Origin: JBBDRV01 sp040905285
GTDB lineage: Bacteria; Bacteroidota; Rhodothermia; Balneolales; Balneolaceae
Assembly (NCBI GenBank): GCA_040905285.1
Contig: JBBDRV010000151.1
Location: forward strand, 1 to 30,950
Direction of reading: 5' to 3'
Length of the DNA stretch: 30,950 bases
Numbering within the stretch: the stretch's first letter is position 1; each line of letters opens with the position of its first letter. The position numbers and the translations under genes were made by a program. Under the pieces are notes generated by a model, which was not told the DNA's origin, ran no database searches, and saw only the letters and a program-made list of their open reading frames with translations. Of this stretch, positions 1-7,858 are shown piece after piece.

Positions 1-40
1 CCTGCTCGCTTTCTGTTCCCAAGTCCGACAGACTGCTATG
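1..40. repeat. Dispersed repeat copy, cut by the window start
   Basis: The first 40 bases match positions 16401-16440 at 38 of 40 positions; the two differences are at 20 and 21. The repeat contains the core AGTCCGACAGACTG, whose reverse complement also occurs at 16231-16244. It overlaps the pdhB stop codon (36-38), so the repeat directly abuts the end of that gene and supplies its TAG. The match begins at the very first base, so it probably continues to the left outside the window. The core can fold into a short AGTC/GACT hairpin. This is seen directly; the nature of the element (REP-like or MITE-like) is inference. Confidence 0.75.
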
Positions 41-1019
41 ATCTGTATGTCACCGAATTCACTGCATCAATTACATTTTTTGCATCGGGCAGCCAGATAT
101 CAAACAGATTTTTTGCAAAAGGAGCATTAACATCCGGCAGGGTTACCCTTGCCACCGGTGCATCCAGATAGTCAAATGCCTCCCGCTGAATCAGGTAACC
201 TATTTCAGATGCGACCCCTCCGAAGGGGTGTGCTTCATCAACAACCACACACCGGTTGGTTTTTTTCACGGACTCCACGATCGTTTCAATATCGAGCGGC
301 TTGACCGTCCGCAGATCGATCAATTCCATTTCCACCCCGTCCTTTTCAAGTTGTGAAGCTGCCTGTTTGGCAATATGATACATTTTACCGTGTGCAACGA
401 CAGTTACATCCGACCCTTTGCGCTTCACTTTTGCCTTTCCGATCGGTATCAGATAGTCTTCTTCCTCCGAGACCTCGCCTTTCAGGCCGTACATCTGTTC
501 AGACTCCATAAATATCACGGGGTCATTATCCCGAATCGCTGATTTCAACAGCCCTTTCGCATCATCCGGCTCGGATACCTGTATCACCTTGAGTCCGGGA
601 AAATGGGCGTACATGGAATCATACGCAACTGAATGGGTAGCCCCCAGCTGACCTGCCGACCCGTTCGGCCCCCGGAAGACGATCGGAACACTAACCTGTC
701 CACCCAGCATGTAACGGACCTTGGATGCATTGTTGATAATCTGATCCGCCGCAAGGACAGCAAAATTGAACGTCATAAACTCCACAATAGGCCTTAGCCC
801 GTTCATGGCGGCCCCAACTCCGATACCGGCAAAACCCAGTTCGGATATCGGCGTATCAATCATTCTTTTAAAACCGTATTTGTCAAGCAATCCCTCCGTG
901 GCCTTGTAGGCCCCGTTGTATTCGGCTACTTCTTCACCCATCACAAAAATATCTTCATCCCTTGCCATCTCTTCATCGATGGCTTCACGGATTGCTTCCC
1001 TGAATTGTAAAACAGCCAT
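36..1019 (-). CDS. pdhB: Pyruvate dehydrogenase E1 component, beta subunit
   Basis: This cytosolic subunit pairs with E1 alpha to decarboxylate pyruvate with thiamine diphosphate and pass the acetyl group to lipoyl-E2. The protein begins MAVLQFREAIREAIDEEM and carries the family's early block MGEEVAEYNGAYKAT, then DTPISELGFAGIGVGAA and the C-terminal transketolase domain with VVVDEAHPFGGVASEI. At 327 residues it has the normal family length. The start at 1019 is chosen over an in-frame ATG at 1055 because homology begins there and AGAAGG (1025-1030) lies five bases upstream. It lies 96 bp downstream of pdhA on the same strand, so co-transcription is likely. The stop codon lies inside the dispersed repeat at 1-40. 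The pyruvate rather than branched-chain assignment rests on resemblance and on the pdhA partner. Confidence 0.93.
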   Translation of the reverse strand: MAVLQFREAIREAIDEEMARDEDIFVMGEEVAEYNGAYKATEGLLDKYGFKRMIDTPISELGFAGIGVGAAMNGLRPIVEFMTFNFAVLAADQIINNASKVRYMLGGQVSVPIVFRGPNGSAGQLGATHSVAYDSMYAHFPGLKVIQVSEPDDAKGLLKSAIRDNDPVIFMESEQMYGLKGEVSEEEDYLIPIGKAKVKRKGSDVTVVAHGKMYHIAKQAASQLEKDGVEMELIDLRTVKPLDIETIVESVKKTNRCVVVDEAHPFGGVASEIGYLIQREAFDYLDAPVARVTLPDVNAPFAKNLFDIWLPDAKNVIDAVNSVTYRS

Positions 1020-1115
1020 TTCTACCTTCTGAACGTTAAATTTAATAATTATCAACCCTGAAAAAGAGCAGGATTGCCGCCACGCCTGTTGCCCGCCGAC
1101 TATTCTCGTACAGTA

Positions 1116-2213
1116 TTATTTATGAAAAACAGCATTCTCTTCAACAAACATGTCTTCGTAAAGCGCTTCGGGTTCCGGAGCATCTGCATTCTCGGCAAAT
1201 TCGATAGCTTCAAGCATCCTGTTTTCGATGGCTTCCTCTATTTTTTCAATCTTTTTTCCGGAGGCTATCTTGTTTTCGAGGATAAAGGTTTTCAGCTTCT
1301 CGATAGGATCTATTTTCTGATATTCCTCCAACTCCTCCTTGGTTCGGTATTTCTGCGGGTCAGACATCGAATGCCCGCGATAACGGTACGTGCGGATTTC
1401 CACGAACCAGGGCAGGCTTTCTTTTCTGACATCCTCAGCAATTTCTTTCATTTTTTCATAAACCGAAAAGATATCCATCCCGTTGATAACCGCCTTCTTC
1501 ATCCCGTAGGCATCTGCCCGGTTTGCTATATCCCCGACACTGTGCCTTTCCACAGAGGTGCCCATCGCATATCCGTTATTCTCGACAACAAAAATACAGG
1601 GAAGTTTCCACAGCTGGCTCATATTCATCGTTTCGTGAAGCACCCCCTGGTGAACCGCACCGTCACCCAGATAACAGGCAGTGACCCTGCCGTTTCCCTT
1701 GTATTTATTTGCAAAGGCAATTCCACCGCCCATCGGTATATGACCGCCTACAATACCATATCCCCCCCAGAAATGCTTCTCTACATTGGCAAAATGCATG
1801 GAACCGCCCTTTCCTTTTGAACAGCCGGCGGTTTTACCGAAGAGTTCAGCCATTCCCGCTTTCGGTGTCACACCTCGCACCAACCCCCAGCCATGGTCCC
1901 TGTAGGCCGTGATTATATCGTCGTCGTCATTCAGGGCCCATACGGATCCGGTTGATATCGCTTCCTGTCCAATATAAAGGTGAAGGAAACCTCCAAACTT
2001 ACCTTTCTGGTACATTTGCATGGCCCGTTCTTCAAAACGCCGCTGCTGATACATCGATTCAAACATACCCACGAGATCCTGCCGGGTAAGCCCAAGCTCT
2101 TTATACGTCTTCCCTGTAGCTTCAGGAAGCTCGACAGCTTTGTCTATTTTGCCTTCATCATTTTTATTCAGGCCAATTGGTGTAAAAACGGCTTCATCTT
2201 GCGTTTTTGCCAT
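1116..2213 (-). CDS. pdhA: Pyruvate dehydrogenase E1 component, alpha subunit
   Basis: This is the thiamine-diphosphate-binding subunit of the E1 heterotetramer that converts pyruvate to hydroxyethyl-TPP for the dehydrogenase complex. The TPP motif is complete: GDG at residues 183-185 and the closing NN at 212-213 within VVENNGYAMGTS. The loop RYRGHSMSDP, typical of pyruvate dehydrogenase E1 alpha, is present near residue 275. The length of 365 residues is normal. About 40 extra, charged residues precede the conserved core, as in many bacterial E1 alpha proteins. The gene lies between alaS (87 bp upstream) and pdhB (96 bp downstream), all on the minus strand. E2 and E3 genes are not in the window. 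Confidence 0.95.
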   Translation of the reverse strand: MAKTQDEAVFTPIGLNKNDEGKIDKAVELPEATGKTYKELGLTRQDLVGMFESMYQQRRFEERAMQMYQKGKFGGFLHLYIGQEAISTGSVWALNDDDDIITAYRDHGWGLVRGVTPKAGMAELFGKTAGCSKGKGGSMHFANVEKHFWGGYGIVGGHIPMGGGIAFANKYKGNGRVTACYLGDGAVHQGVLHETMNMSQLWKLPCIFVVENNGYAMGTSVERHSVGDIANRADAYGMKKAVINGMDIFSVYEKMKEIAEDVRKESLPWFVEIRTYRYRGHSMSDPQKYRTKEELEEYQKIDPIEKLKTFILENKIASGKKIEKIEEAIENRMLEAIEFAENADAPEPEALYEDMFVEENAVFHK

Positions 2214-2300
2214 AGGTTAATTGCACTTCAGTTATAAATCGTTTTTTTTACAGTCCGTAAAGATACCCAAAATTTCAAAATATTACATTCCATCGAGTAC

Positions 2301-4967
2301 TTATCCTTGCAACTTCTCTTTTATTAATGATTTACCTTTTACAAACGCTTCTTCCATCTTTTCAGGGAATCTCCCTCCCGCTGTAGCGATATTTGCCTGA
2401 CCGCCGCCGCCGCCGCCGACAACCTTTCCGAGTTCACTGACGAGGGCCCCGGCCTGCACGCCTTTTTCAAAAAGATCAGGGGTAACCGCCGCCATAAGAT
2501 AGACTTTTCCGCTTTCCGTATCTCTGCTTCCGAGTAAAGTGACAGCAGATTTTTTTCTTTTTTCCAAAGCATCATATCCCATCTGCTTGAGTGTGTCCAT
2601 ATCGGCTCCGGCAACCTCACCGGCTGTAAATGACAGGTCCCCTATCAACTCACTGCTCATGAGAAGATCGTCAAGAAGACCGGCGGCCTGTTTTTGATGA
2701 AGCCTTTCCAGTTCTTTTTTCAGGCTCCTGTTTTCACTGAGAAGCTGTTCTATTTCCCCGGCCGGATCCTCCCCGGTTTCGGTCACACGGTGAATTTTCT
2801 GCAACAGATGCTTCTCATTTCTCAGGTGGCGGTCGGCCGACCGGCCGGCAACGGCTTCCACCCGCCGGATGCCCGCCGCCACGGATGTCTCATTCAGAAA
2901 CCGGAAATATCCGATCTCTCCTGTCGCATCCACATGCGTTCCTCCGCAAAGCTCCATGGAAAAATCCGGATCGAACGTAATCATTCGCACCCTGTCTCCA
3001 TACTTTTCCCCGAAGAGCATCATGGCCCCGCGCCTGCGCGCCTCTTCAATGGTCAGTTCCCGCTCTTCTTCCCGCGGAATATTCGCCTGGATCTTCCGGT
3101 TCACTATCAATTCAATTTCATCCAGCTGATCCTGTGTAACCGCCTCAAAATGTGAAAAGTCAAAACGGAGGCGCTCTTCGGCAACCAGAGATCCTTTCTG
3201 TACAACATGGTCCCCGAGTACTTCACGCAAGGCAGCGTGCATGAGATGAGTGGCTGTGTGATGTTTCCTGATTTCCAGGCGCCGGCCTGCATCGATCTGT
3301 GCAAGCCAGCCTGAACGGACATTCACAGGCAGCCTGTCGGTCACGTGCAGATGCCCCTCACCGCTCTTCTGTACGTCCAGCACCCTGAGCCGCTCATCCC
3401 CACTTACAAGAAAGCCCGTATCGGCCAGCTGCCCGCCGCTTTCCGCATAAAAGGGGGATCGGTCCAGCAGTACAATCCCTCTGCCATTCTCTTCAGCAAC
3501 AGCCCGGATATGTGTTTCGGTCTCATACTCATCGTAGCCGACAAATTGAAACCCTTCTGACTCTCCGGTGACCGTCCATTTCCTGGAGGAGGAATCCCCG
3601 GCTGTAAATTTACCTGACGCCCGTCCACGGGCTTTTTGCTCTTGCATCAGCCGGGTGAACGTCTCCGTATCGACTTCGATTCCCTGTTCATGAGCCATCA
3701 GTTCTGTCAGGTCAATCGGGAAACCGTACGTATCGTGCAGTTTGAACGCGTCACGTCCGGAGAGAACATCCTGCTCCCGGATCATCTCGTTGAAAAGATC
3801 TATCCCCTGTCCGAGTGTTTTGAGAAAACTCTGCTCTTCGGCCTTTATCACATTCACCACATAGGCCGACTGTTCCTGAAGTACGGGAAAAATATCTTTA
3901 AACTGCCCGGCCAATACGGGAACAAGCTTATATAAAAACGGATCCTTGAAGTTCAGTTTGTCCCAGCCATAGCGAATCGCCCGCCGGAGAATACGACGTA
4001 TTACATATCCTCTGCCCTCGTTGGACGGAGAGGCTCCGTCTGCGACAGCAAAACTTACTGAACGTATGTGGTCGGCTATCACCCGCATGGCAATATCCGT
4101 CTCTTTTTCTTCTCCATACTCCCGGCCGGCCAGCGATGAAATTTTGTTCAGTAGCGGCTGAAAAACATCGGTGTCATAGTTGGACTGTTTTTCCTGCAGA
4201 ATGGCACAGACACGTTCAAAGCCCATGCCGGTATCCACGTGCTGTGCCGGGAGTTTTTCGAGGGTTCCCTCTTTTTTTCTGTTGAACTGGATAAAGACCA
4301 GATTCCAGATTTCCATCACCCTTGGATCATCCCTGTTGACCAGCGTTGCCCCATCCAGTTTCCTGCGTTCACTGTCCGGCCTCAAATCAACATGTATCTC
4401 CGAAGAAGGTCCACAGGGCCCCGTCTCCCCCATTTCCCAAAAATTGTCTTTTTTTCCAAACTTGAGAATATGCTTCGGACTGATATCCGTTTCACTTTCC
4501 CAGAGTTTCAACGACTCTTCATCCACCGGCAGACCTTCTTTCGCGCTTCCTTCAAAAACAGTGACATAGAGACGGCCGGGTTCGAGCCCCCAGCGGTCAA
4601 CAAGAAGCTCCCAGGCCCATTCTATGGCCTCTTTCTTGAAATAATCACCAAACGACCAGTTGCCGAGCATTTCGAACATCGTATGGTGATAGGTGTCATG
4701 TCCCACCTCCTCAAGGTCATTGTGCTTGCCGCTGACACGAATACATCGCTGTGTATTCACGGCACGTGTCCATAGCTTCCCTCCAGAAGAATAGCCGGCT
4801 TCATTCCCGAGAAATATCGGCTTGAACTGATTCATTCCCGCATTGGTAAAAAGCAGTGAAGGATCCTCCCGTGGAACCACCGGGGCACTTTCCACCACGA
4901 TGTGCTGTTTCTGTTTAAAGAAGTCAAAAAAATCCTGGCGTATCTGATCTGATCCTTTGCCTTTCAT
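2301..4967 (-). CDS. alaS: Alanyl-tRNA synthetase
   Basis: This class II aminoacyl-tRNA synthetase charges tRNA-Ala in the cytosol. At 888 residues it is close to the usual 875-880. The N-terminal catalytic core is recognisable (DPSLLFTNAGMNQFKPIFLG, then NTQRCIRVSGKHNDLEEVG). The editing domain has its zinc-type ligands HHTATH near residue 569 and CGGTHV near residue 674. The C-terminal region holds a coiled-coil stretch (SENRSLKKELERLHQKQ) and the glycine-rich end VVGGGGGGQANIATAGG. All hallmark motifs are intact. The start at 4967 gives the standard N-terminus. It is the first minus-strand gene of the alaS-pdhA-pdhB series and is divergent from the yihY-like gene. Confidence 0.98.
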   Translation of the reverse strand: MKGKGSDQIRQDFFDFFKQKQHIVVESAPVVPREDPSLLFTNAGMNQFKPIFLGNEAGYSSGGKLWTRAVNTQRCIRVSGKHNDLEEVGHDTYHHTMFEMLGNWSFGDYFKKEAIEWAWELLVDRWGLEPGRLYVTVFEGSAKEGLPVDEESLKLWESETDISPKHILKFGKKDNFWEMGETGPCGPSSEIHVDLRPDSERRKLDGATLVNRDDPRVMEIWNLVFIQFNRKKEGTLEKLPAQHVDTGMGFERVCAILQEKQSNYDTDVFQPLLNKISSLAGREYGEEKETDIAMRVIADHIRSVSFAVADGASPSNEGRGYVIRRILRRAIRYGWDKLNFKDPFLYKLVPVLAGQFKDIFPVLQEQSAYVVNVIKAEEQSFLKTLGQGIDLFNEMIREQDVLSGRDAFKLHDTYGFPIDLTELMAHEQGIEVDTETFTRLMQEQKARGRASGKFTAGDSSSRKWTVTGESEGFQFVGYDEYETETHIRAVAEENGRGIVLLDRSPFYAESGGQLADTGFLVSGDERLRVLDVQKSGEGHLHVTDRLPVNVRSGWLAQIDAGRRLEIRKHHTATHLMHAALREVLGDHVVQKGSLVAEERLRFDFSHFEAVTQDQLDEIELIVNRKIQANIPREEERELTIEEARRRGAMMLFGEKYGDRVRMITFDPDFSMELCGGTHVDATGEIGYFRFLNETSVAAGIRRVEAVAGRSADRHLRNEKHLLQKIHRVTETGEDPAGEIEQLLSENRSLKKELERLHQKQAAGLLDDLLMSSELIGDLSFTAGEVAGADMDTLKQMGYDALEKRKKSAVTLLGSRDTESGKVYLMAAVTPDLFEKGVQAGALVSELGKVVGGGGGGQANIATAGGRFPEKMEEAFVKGKSLIKEKLQG

Positions 4968-5251
4968 ACCCGTAATTCTGTTCGTATGTCATTTTGATAT
5001 AATTTTTCAAAATAGAAAAAAAAGGTGTTAACCTCATCCCGTAATGCAGAACCAGTGGATCCTGTCCCGGCAGTTCAGGATCGCGGAGAAGGATTTCCTA
5101 AGGGGTTTCGTGCAGTGAGAAGACGACGCGGGGAGAAAGCTCTGACACAAAGCCGTCCGTCCGAAACAGGTGCAGCCCGGGACCGAACCGGGGCTGAATA
5201 GCGTTAGACTACAGGGTTCCCGGCTGGGCTGAAATTGCTGACAAATGATCA
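4968..5251. other. Divergent intergenic region, possibly structured
   Basis: This 284-bp spacer separates alaS (minus) from the yihY-like gene (plus) and must hold both promoters. The alaS-proximal part is AT-rich. The yihY-proximal 200 bp are unusually GC-rich for a spacer and contain two inverted repeats: GATCCTG/CAGGATC (5058-5064 and 5076-5082), and a 9-bp stem with one mismatch around a six-base loop near 5166-5189. No known RNA family is recognised: it lacks a tRNA cloverleaf and the SRP and RNase P hallmarks. Short ORFs here look spurious. Confidence 0.4.
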
Positions 5252-6187
5252 ATGAAAACGATTGCCAAAAATATAAAGACGCTGGCGACTACCACACTGA
5301 ACAAGGCAATAGAGGACGATATTGTTACGCAGGGTGCTGCAATCGCCTTCTATACCATTTTTTCCATTGCCCCTCTGTTTATTCTGATCATTGCCGTATC
5401 CGGTTTTTTCTCTTCCGAAGAGCTTATTACCGGACAGATAGAAGAACAGCTGACAAATTACCTGGGCAGGGATGCGGCTGACAACCTTGTCGGTTTTATT
5501 GATCAGCAGTCCGATTCGTCAGCAAGCATATGGACATCCATCTTGGCTACGGGGGTGATGATATTCGGAGCTACCACAGTTATCAGTCAGCTGAAAGCCA
5601 CCCTGAATACCATCTGGAAAGTCCGGGAGGTCAGGATAGGCTCGGTTTGGGGCTTTGTCTGGGACCGTCTGATCTCTTTTGGTGTAATTCTGCTTATCAG
5701 CACCCTTTTGGTCTCAGCACTGCTGGTTGAAGGACTCCTCGGTGTGATGTCATCTTTTTTCCAGGGCCTGCTGCCTGACGTGCCTTTCGATTTTTATATG
5801 TATGTGAGTCAGGCTGTCACCCTGTGTATCTCTGTGCTGTTCTTCACACTTATTTTCAAGATTCTGCCGGATGTCCATGCCAGGTGGAAGGATGTTATCG
5901 TGGGTGCAGCCGTAACAACCCTCCTGTTTATACTCGGCAAATATCTGATCGGTTTCTATCTTTCCGCCACGGATATTCAGGCCACCTACCGGGCAGCCGG
6001 CACGCTTGTGGTTTTTGTGATCTGGGTTTACTATAACATCCAGACTATTCTGCTGGGTGCTGTCTTCACCCAGGTCTACACTGAAAAATTCGGCGGACGT
6101 ATCCTTCCCTATTCATTTGTAGTGATGGAGACGACCGGCAGAAGGACTTCGGACAGAGGAAAGTCAGATGAACCGCTGCAGACCTGA
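5252..6187 (+). CDS. YihY/BrkB-family inner-membrane protein
   Basis: The 311-residue protein has six predicted membrane segments, at roughly residues 30-54, 92-112, 137-158, 180-205, 213-238 and 248-275. It shows the family pattern: an early GAAIAFYTIFSIAPLFILI, a middle FGATTVISQLKATLNTIWKV, and a late conserved stretch with AAGTLVVFVIWVYYNIQTILLGAVF. Members were once called ribonuclease BN in error. The family's molecular role is unsettled, with transport or envelope functions proposed. The C-terminus is a short charged cytosolic tail. The gene stands alone on the plus strand, divergent from alaS and convergent with the reductase gene 14 bp downstream. No strong Shine-Dalgarno sequence is visible. 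Family assignment is firm; function is not. Confidence 0.9.
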   Translation: MKTIAKNIKTLATTTLNKAIEDDIVTQGAAIAFYTIFSIAPLFILIIAVSGFFSSEELITGQIEEQLTNYLGRDAADNLVGFIDQQSDSSASIWTSILATGVMIFGATTVISQLKATLNTIWKVREVRIGSVWGFVWDRLISFGVILLISTLLVSALLVEGLLGVMSSFFQGLLPDVPFDFYMYVSQAVTLCISVLFFTLIFKILPDVHARWKDVIVGAAVTTLLFILGKYLIGFYLSATDIQATYRAAGTLVVFVIWVYYNIQTILLGAVFTQVYTEKFGGRILPYSFVVMETTGRRTSDRGKSDEPLQT

Positions 6188-6201
6188 GAAACGGCCGGTT
6201 C

Positions 6202-7122
6202 CTAATACACCTCTTCGAAGACCCGGCTGGAAGGCTTGACTATTCTCTTGAATTCCCTGCCGTCCAGTGCCTCCAGGTCTTCGGGAAGGTCCTTCTTCAA
6301 CTCTATATAGCTGTAAAATTCCTGGTTGATAAGCTCCTTGTATATGCCCTCTTCCATGCCTTTCAGGCCGCATATGTAGATCAGTGTATTTTGCCTGCCC
6401 AGGATGGGCCTGAGGAATTCCTGTTCGTCAATCAGCTTCGTTTGCACATACTGTTTGCAGCCGTCTTCTCTTCTGTCTTCACGTGAAATGCTTTTCATAT
6501 AATGAAAATTGTGATGGCTGGACTCCATCTCTTTCAAATAATCGACATACAGAAGATCAGTACGGTAAGAGCAGCCAAAGACAAGAGCACACTCATTCGT
6601 GTAGGTTCCGTCAAAAAGTTCCTGGATCATTCCCCGGAATGGTGCAATTCCTGTACCGGTCGCAAAAAATATGTAATTGAAATCTTTTGCATTTTCAGGA
6701 AGAAGAAACCGTTTTCCGCTGGGGCCGGTCAGCTTAACAGTGTCACCCGGTTTAAGATCGGCCAGGTAGTTCGAGGCTACCCCGAGATAGAGCTTCTCCC
6801 CGAACTCTTCTATGGTCCTCTTCACGGTTGTCGATATCAGATGCGGTTTTCCGTCTTCACCTCTGCTTGGAGAGGCGACGGAATAAAGTCTCAGTTTATG
6901 CGGCCGCCCCCGGTCATCCTCACCGGGTGGCAGCACTCCAATCGACTGCCCGACTCTGATCCGGTTTACCAGATCTGTTCCCGAAATGTCAAAAATAACA
7001 TGCCTTACAAAATTCGGGCTTGATTCCTGTGTTACGATCCTGTTCTCAACCACTTTCGCTTCAACAGGCTTTTTAGGGGTGTAAATATTCAGTTCTACTT
7101 CCGGAAGCTTGATTTCTGCCAT
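6202..7122 (-). CDS. Plant-type ferredoxin-NADP(+) reductase
   Basis: This FAD enzyme moves electrons between ferredoxin (or flavodoxin) and NADP(H) in the cytosol. The FAD site RLYS is at residues 78-81. The NADP-binding GTGIAPFRG is at 156-164. A later CGLKGME block and a C-terminal EEVY, with the terminal Tyr stacking on the flavin in this class, match the chloroplast/cyanobacterial (plant-type) branch rather than the bacterial Fpr branch. The 306-residue length fits the catalytic part without a transit peptide or phycobilisome linker. It is a single gene, convergent with the yihY-like gene. No ferredoxin gene is next to it; the nearest ferredoxin-like protein is FixX at 12.5 kb. The physiological direction of electron flow cannot be read from the sequence. 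Confidence 0.9.
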   Translation of the reverse strand: MAEIKLPEVELNIYTPKKPVEAKVVENRIVTQESSPNFVRHVIFDISGTDLVNRIRVGQSIGVLPPGEDDRGRPHKLRLYSVASPSRGEDGKPHLISTTVKRTIEEFGEKLYLGVASNYLADLKPGDTVKLTGPSGKRFLLPENAKDFNYIFFATGTGIAPFRGMIQELFDGTYTNECALVFGCSYRTDLLYVDYLKEMESSHHNFHYMKSISREDRREDGCKQYVQTKLIDEQEFLRPILGRQNTLIYICGLKGMEEGIYKELINQEFYSYIELKKDLPEDLEALDGREFKRIVKPSSRVFEEVY

Positions 7123-7206
7123 ACTCCATTTGTATTTTCCATATAAAATTATTCAGCCTTAAAGATCTTAAGACATATAATAAGATACAAATAAGCTTTT
7201 GAATCA

Positions 7207-7845
7207 TCAGAGTGGAAACGTCATCACTCTTTTAAACAGATCGTCTTCATCTGCCCTGGCATGGCTTGCCATTAAAATTAACGCTCCTCTGCTGACGGCG
7301 CTGCGAAACAAATCCAGTGTTCTACCAGTCGAGGACCGGTCCAGTCCGCGCAGCGGTTCATCCAGGATCAAAACGGCGGGCTTGCAGATCAGGGCGGCTG
7401 CGATCTGCGTCTTTTTCTTCATGCCGGTCGAATACGTGCCGATTTCGTCATAGCGCGCATCATCCAGTTCAAGATGCTCAAAGATGCCGGTCATCTCTTT
7501 GACCGATTCTTCATCCCGCAAACCCCTGGAATGCAGGATCCATGTCAGCAGTTCAACTGCGGACAAATGCTGCGGCAGAGCTTCTTCATCATGCACCAGC
7601 CCTACATTTTTCAAATACCGGTAGGGGTACCGGTGAATATCCAGATCTCCGTAAAAGACTGATCCGCCGGTCGGAAAGGTATTCACAGACAGGAGCTTCA
7701 AAAAAGTTGTTTTACCCGAGCCATTCGGTCCCTTCAGCAAAACGGCATCTCCCGGGTAAAACGTTTCGGATATATCTGTGAATACCACCTTGCCGGCACG
7801 GTATTGCTTGGTCACTTTTTGAACTTGTAATATCGCTTTTTCCAT
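7207..7845 (-). CDS. ABC transporter ATP-binding protein
   Basis: This is a compact single-domain ATPase of 212 residues, of the type that drives export or cofactor-transport systems. Walker A is GPNGSGKTT. The signature is degenerate (YSTGMKKK instead of LSGGQ), as in CcmA- and ABC-2-type ATPases. Walker B is AVLILDEPLRGLD, followed by a switch histidine in ASHARADED. The start at 7845 (MEKAILQVQKV) fits the family N-terminus. An in-frame ATG at 7881 would add 12 residues and overlap the upstream gene by 23 bp. It follows the large membrane-protein gene by 13 bp on the same strand, so the two most likely form one transporter. The substrate is unknown. Confidence 0.88.
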   Translation of the reverse strand: MEKAILQVQKVTKQYRAGKVVFTDISETFYPGDAVLLKGPNGSGKTTFLKLLSVNTFPTGGSVFYGDLDIHRYPYRYLKNVGLVHDEEALPQHLSAVELLTWILHSRGLRDEESVKEMTGIFEHLELDDARYDEIGTYSTGMKKKTQIAAALICKPAVLILDEPLRGLDRSSTGRTLDLFRSAVSRGALILMASHARADEDDLFKRVMTFPL

Positions 7846-7858
7846 AATCTCAGTCACA

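Noticed and set aside
1074..1820. 248-codon plus-strand ORF opposite pdhA
   Set aside because: It lies almost entirely opposite the clear pdhA gene and resembles no family.
5150..5240. tRNA-like words (a TTCG-containing hairpin and GCGTTAGACTAC) before the yihY-like gene
   Set aside because: No acceptor stem, no proper T-loop (the invariant A after TTCR is missing) and no anticodon arm can be built on either strand.
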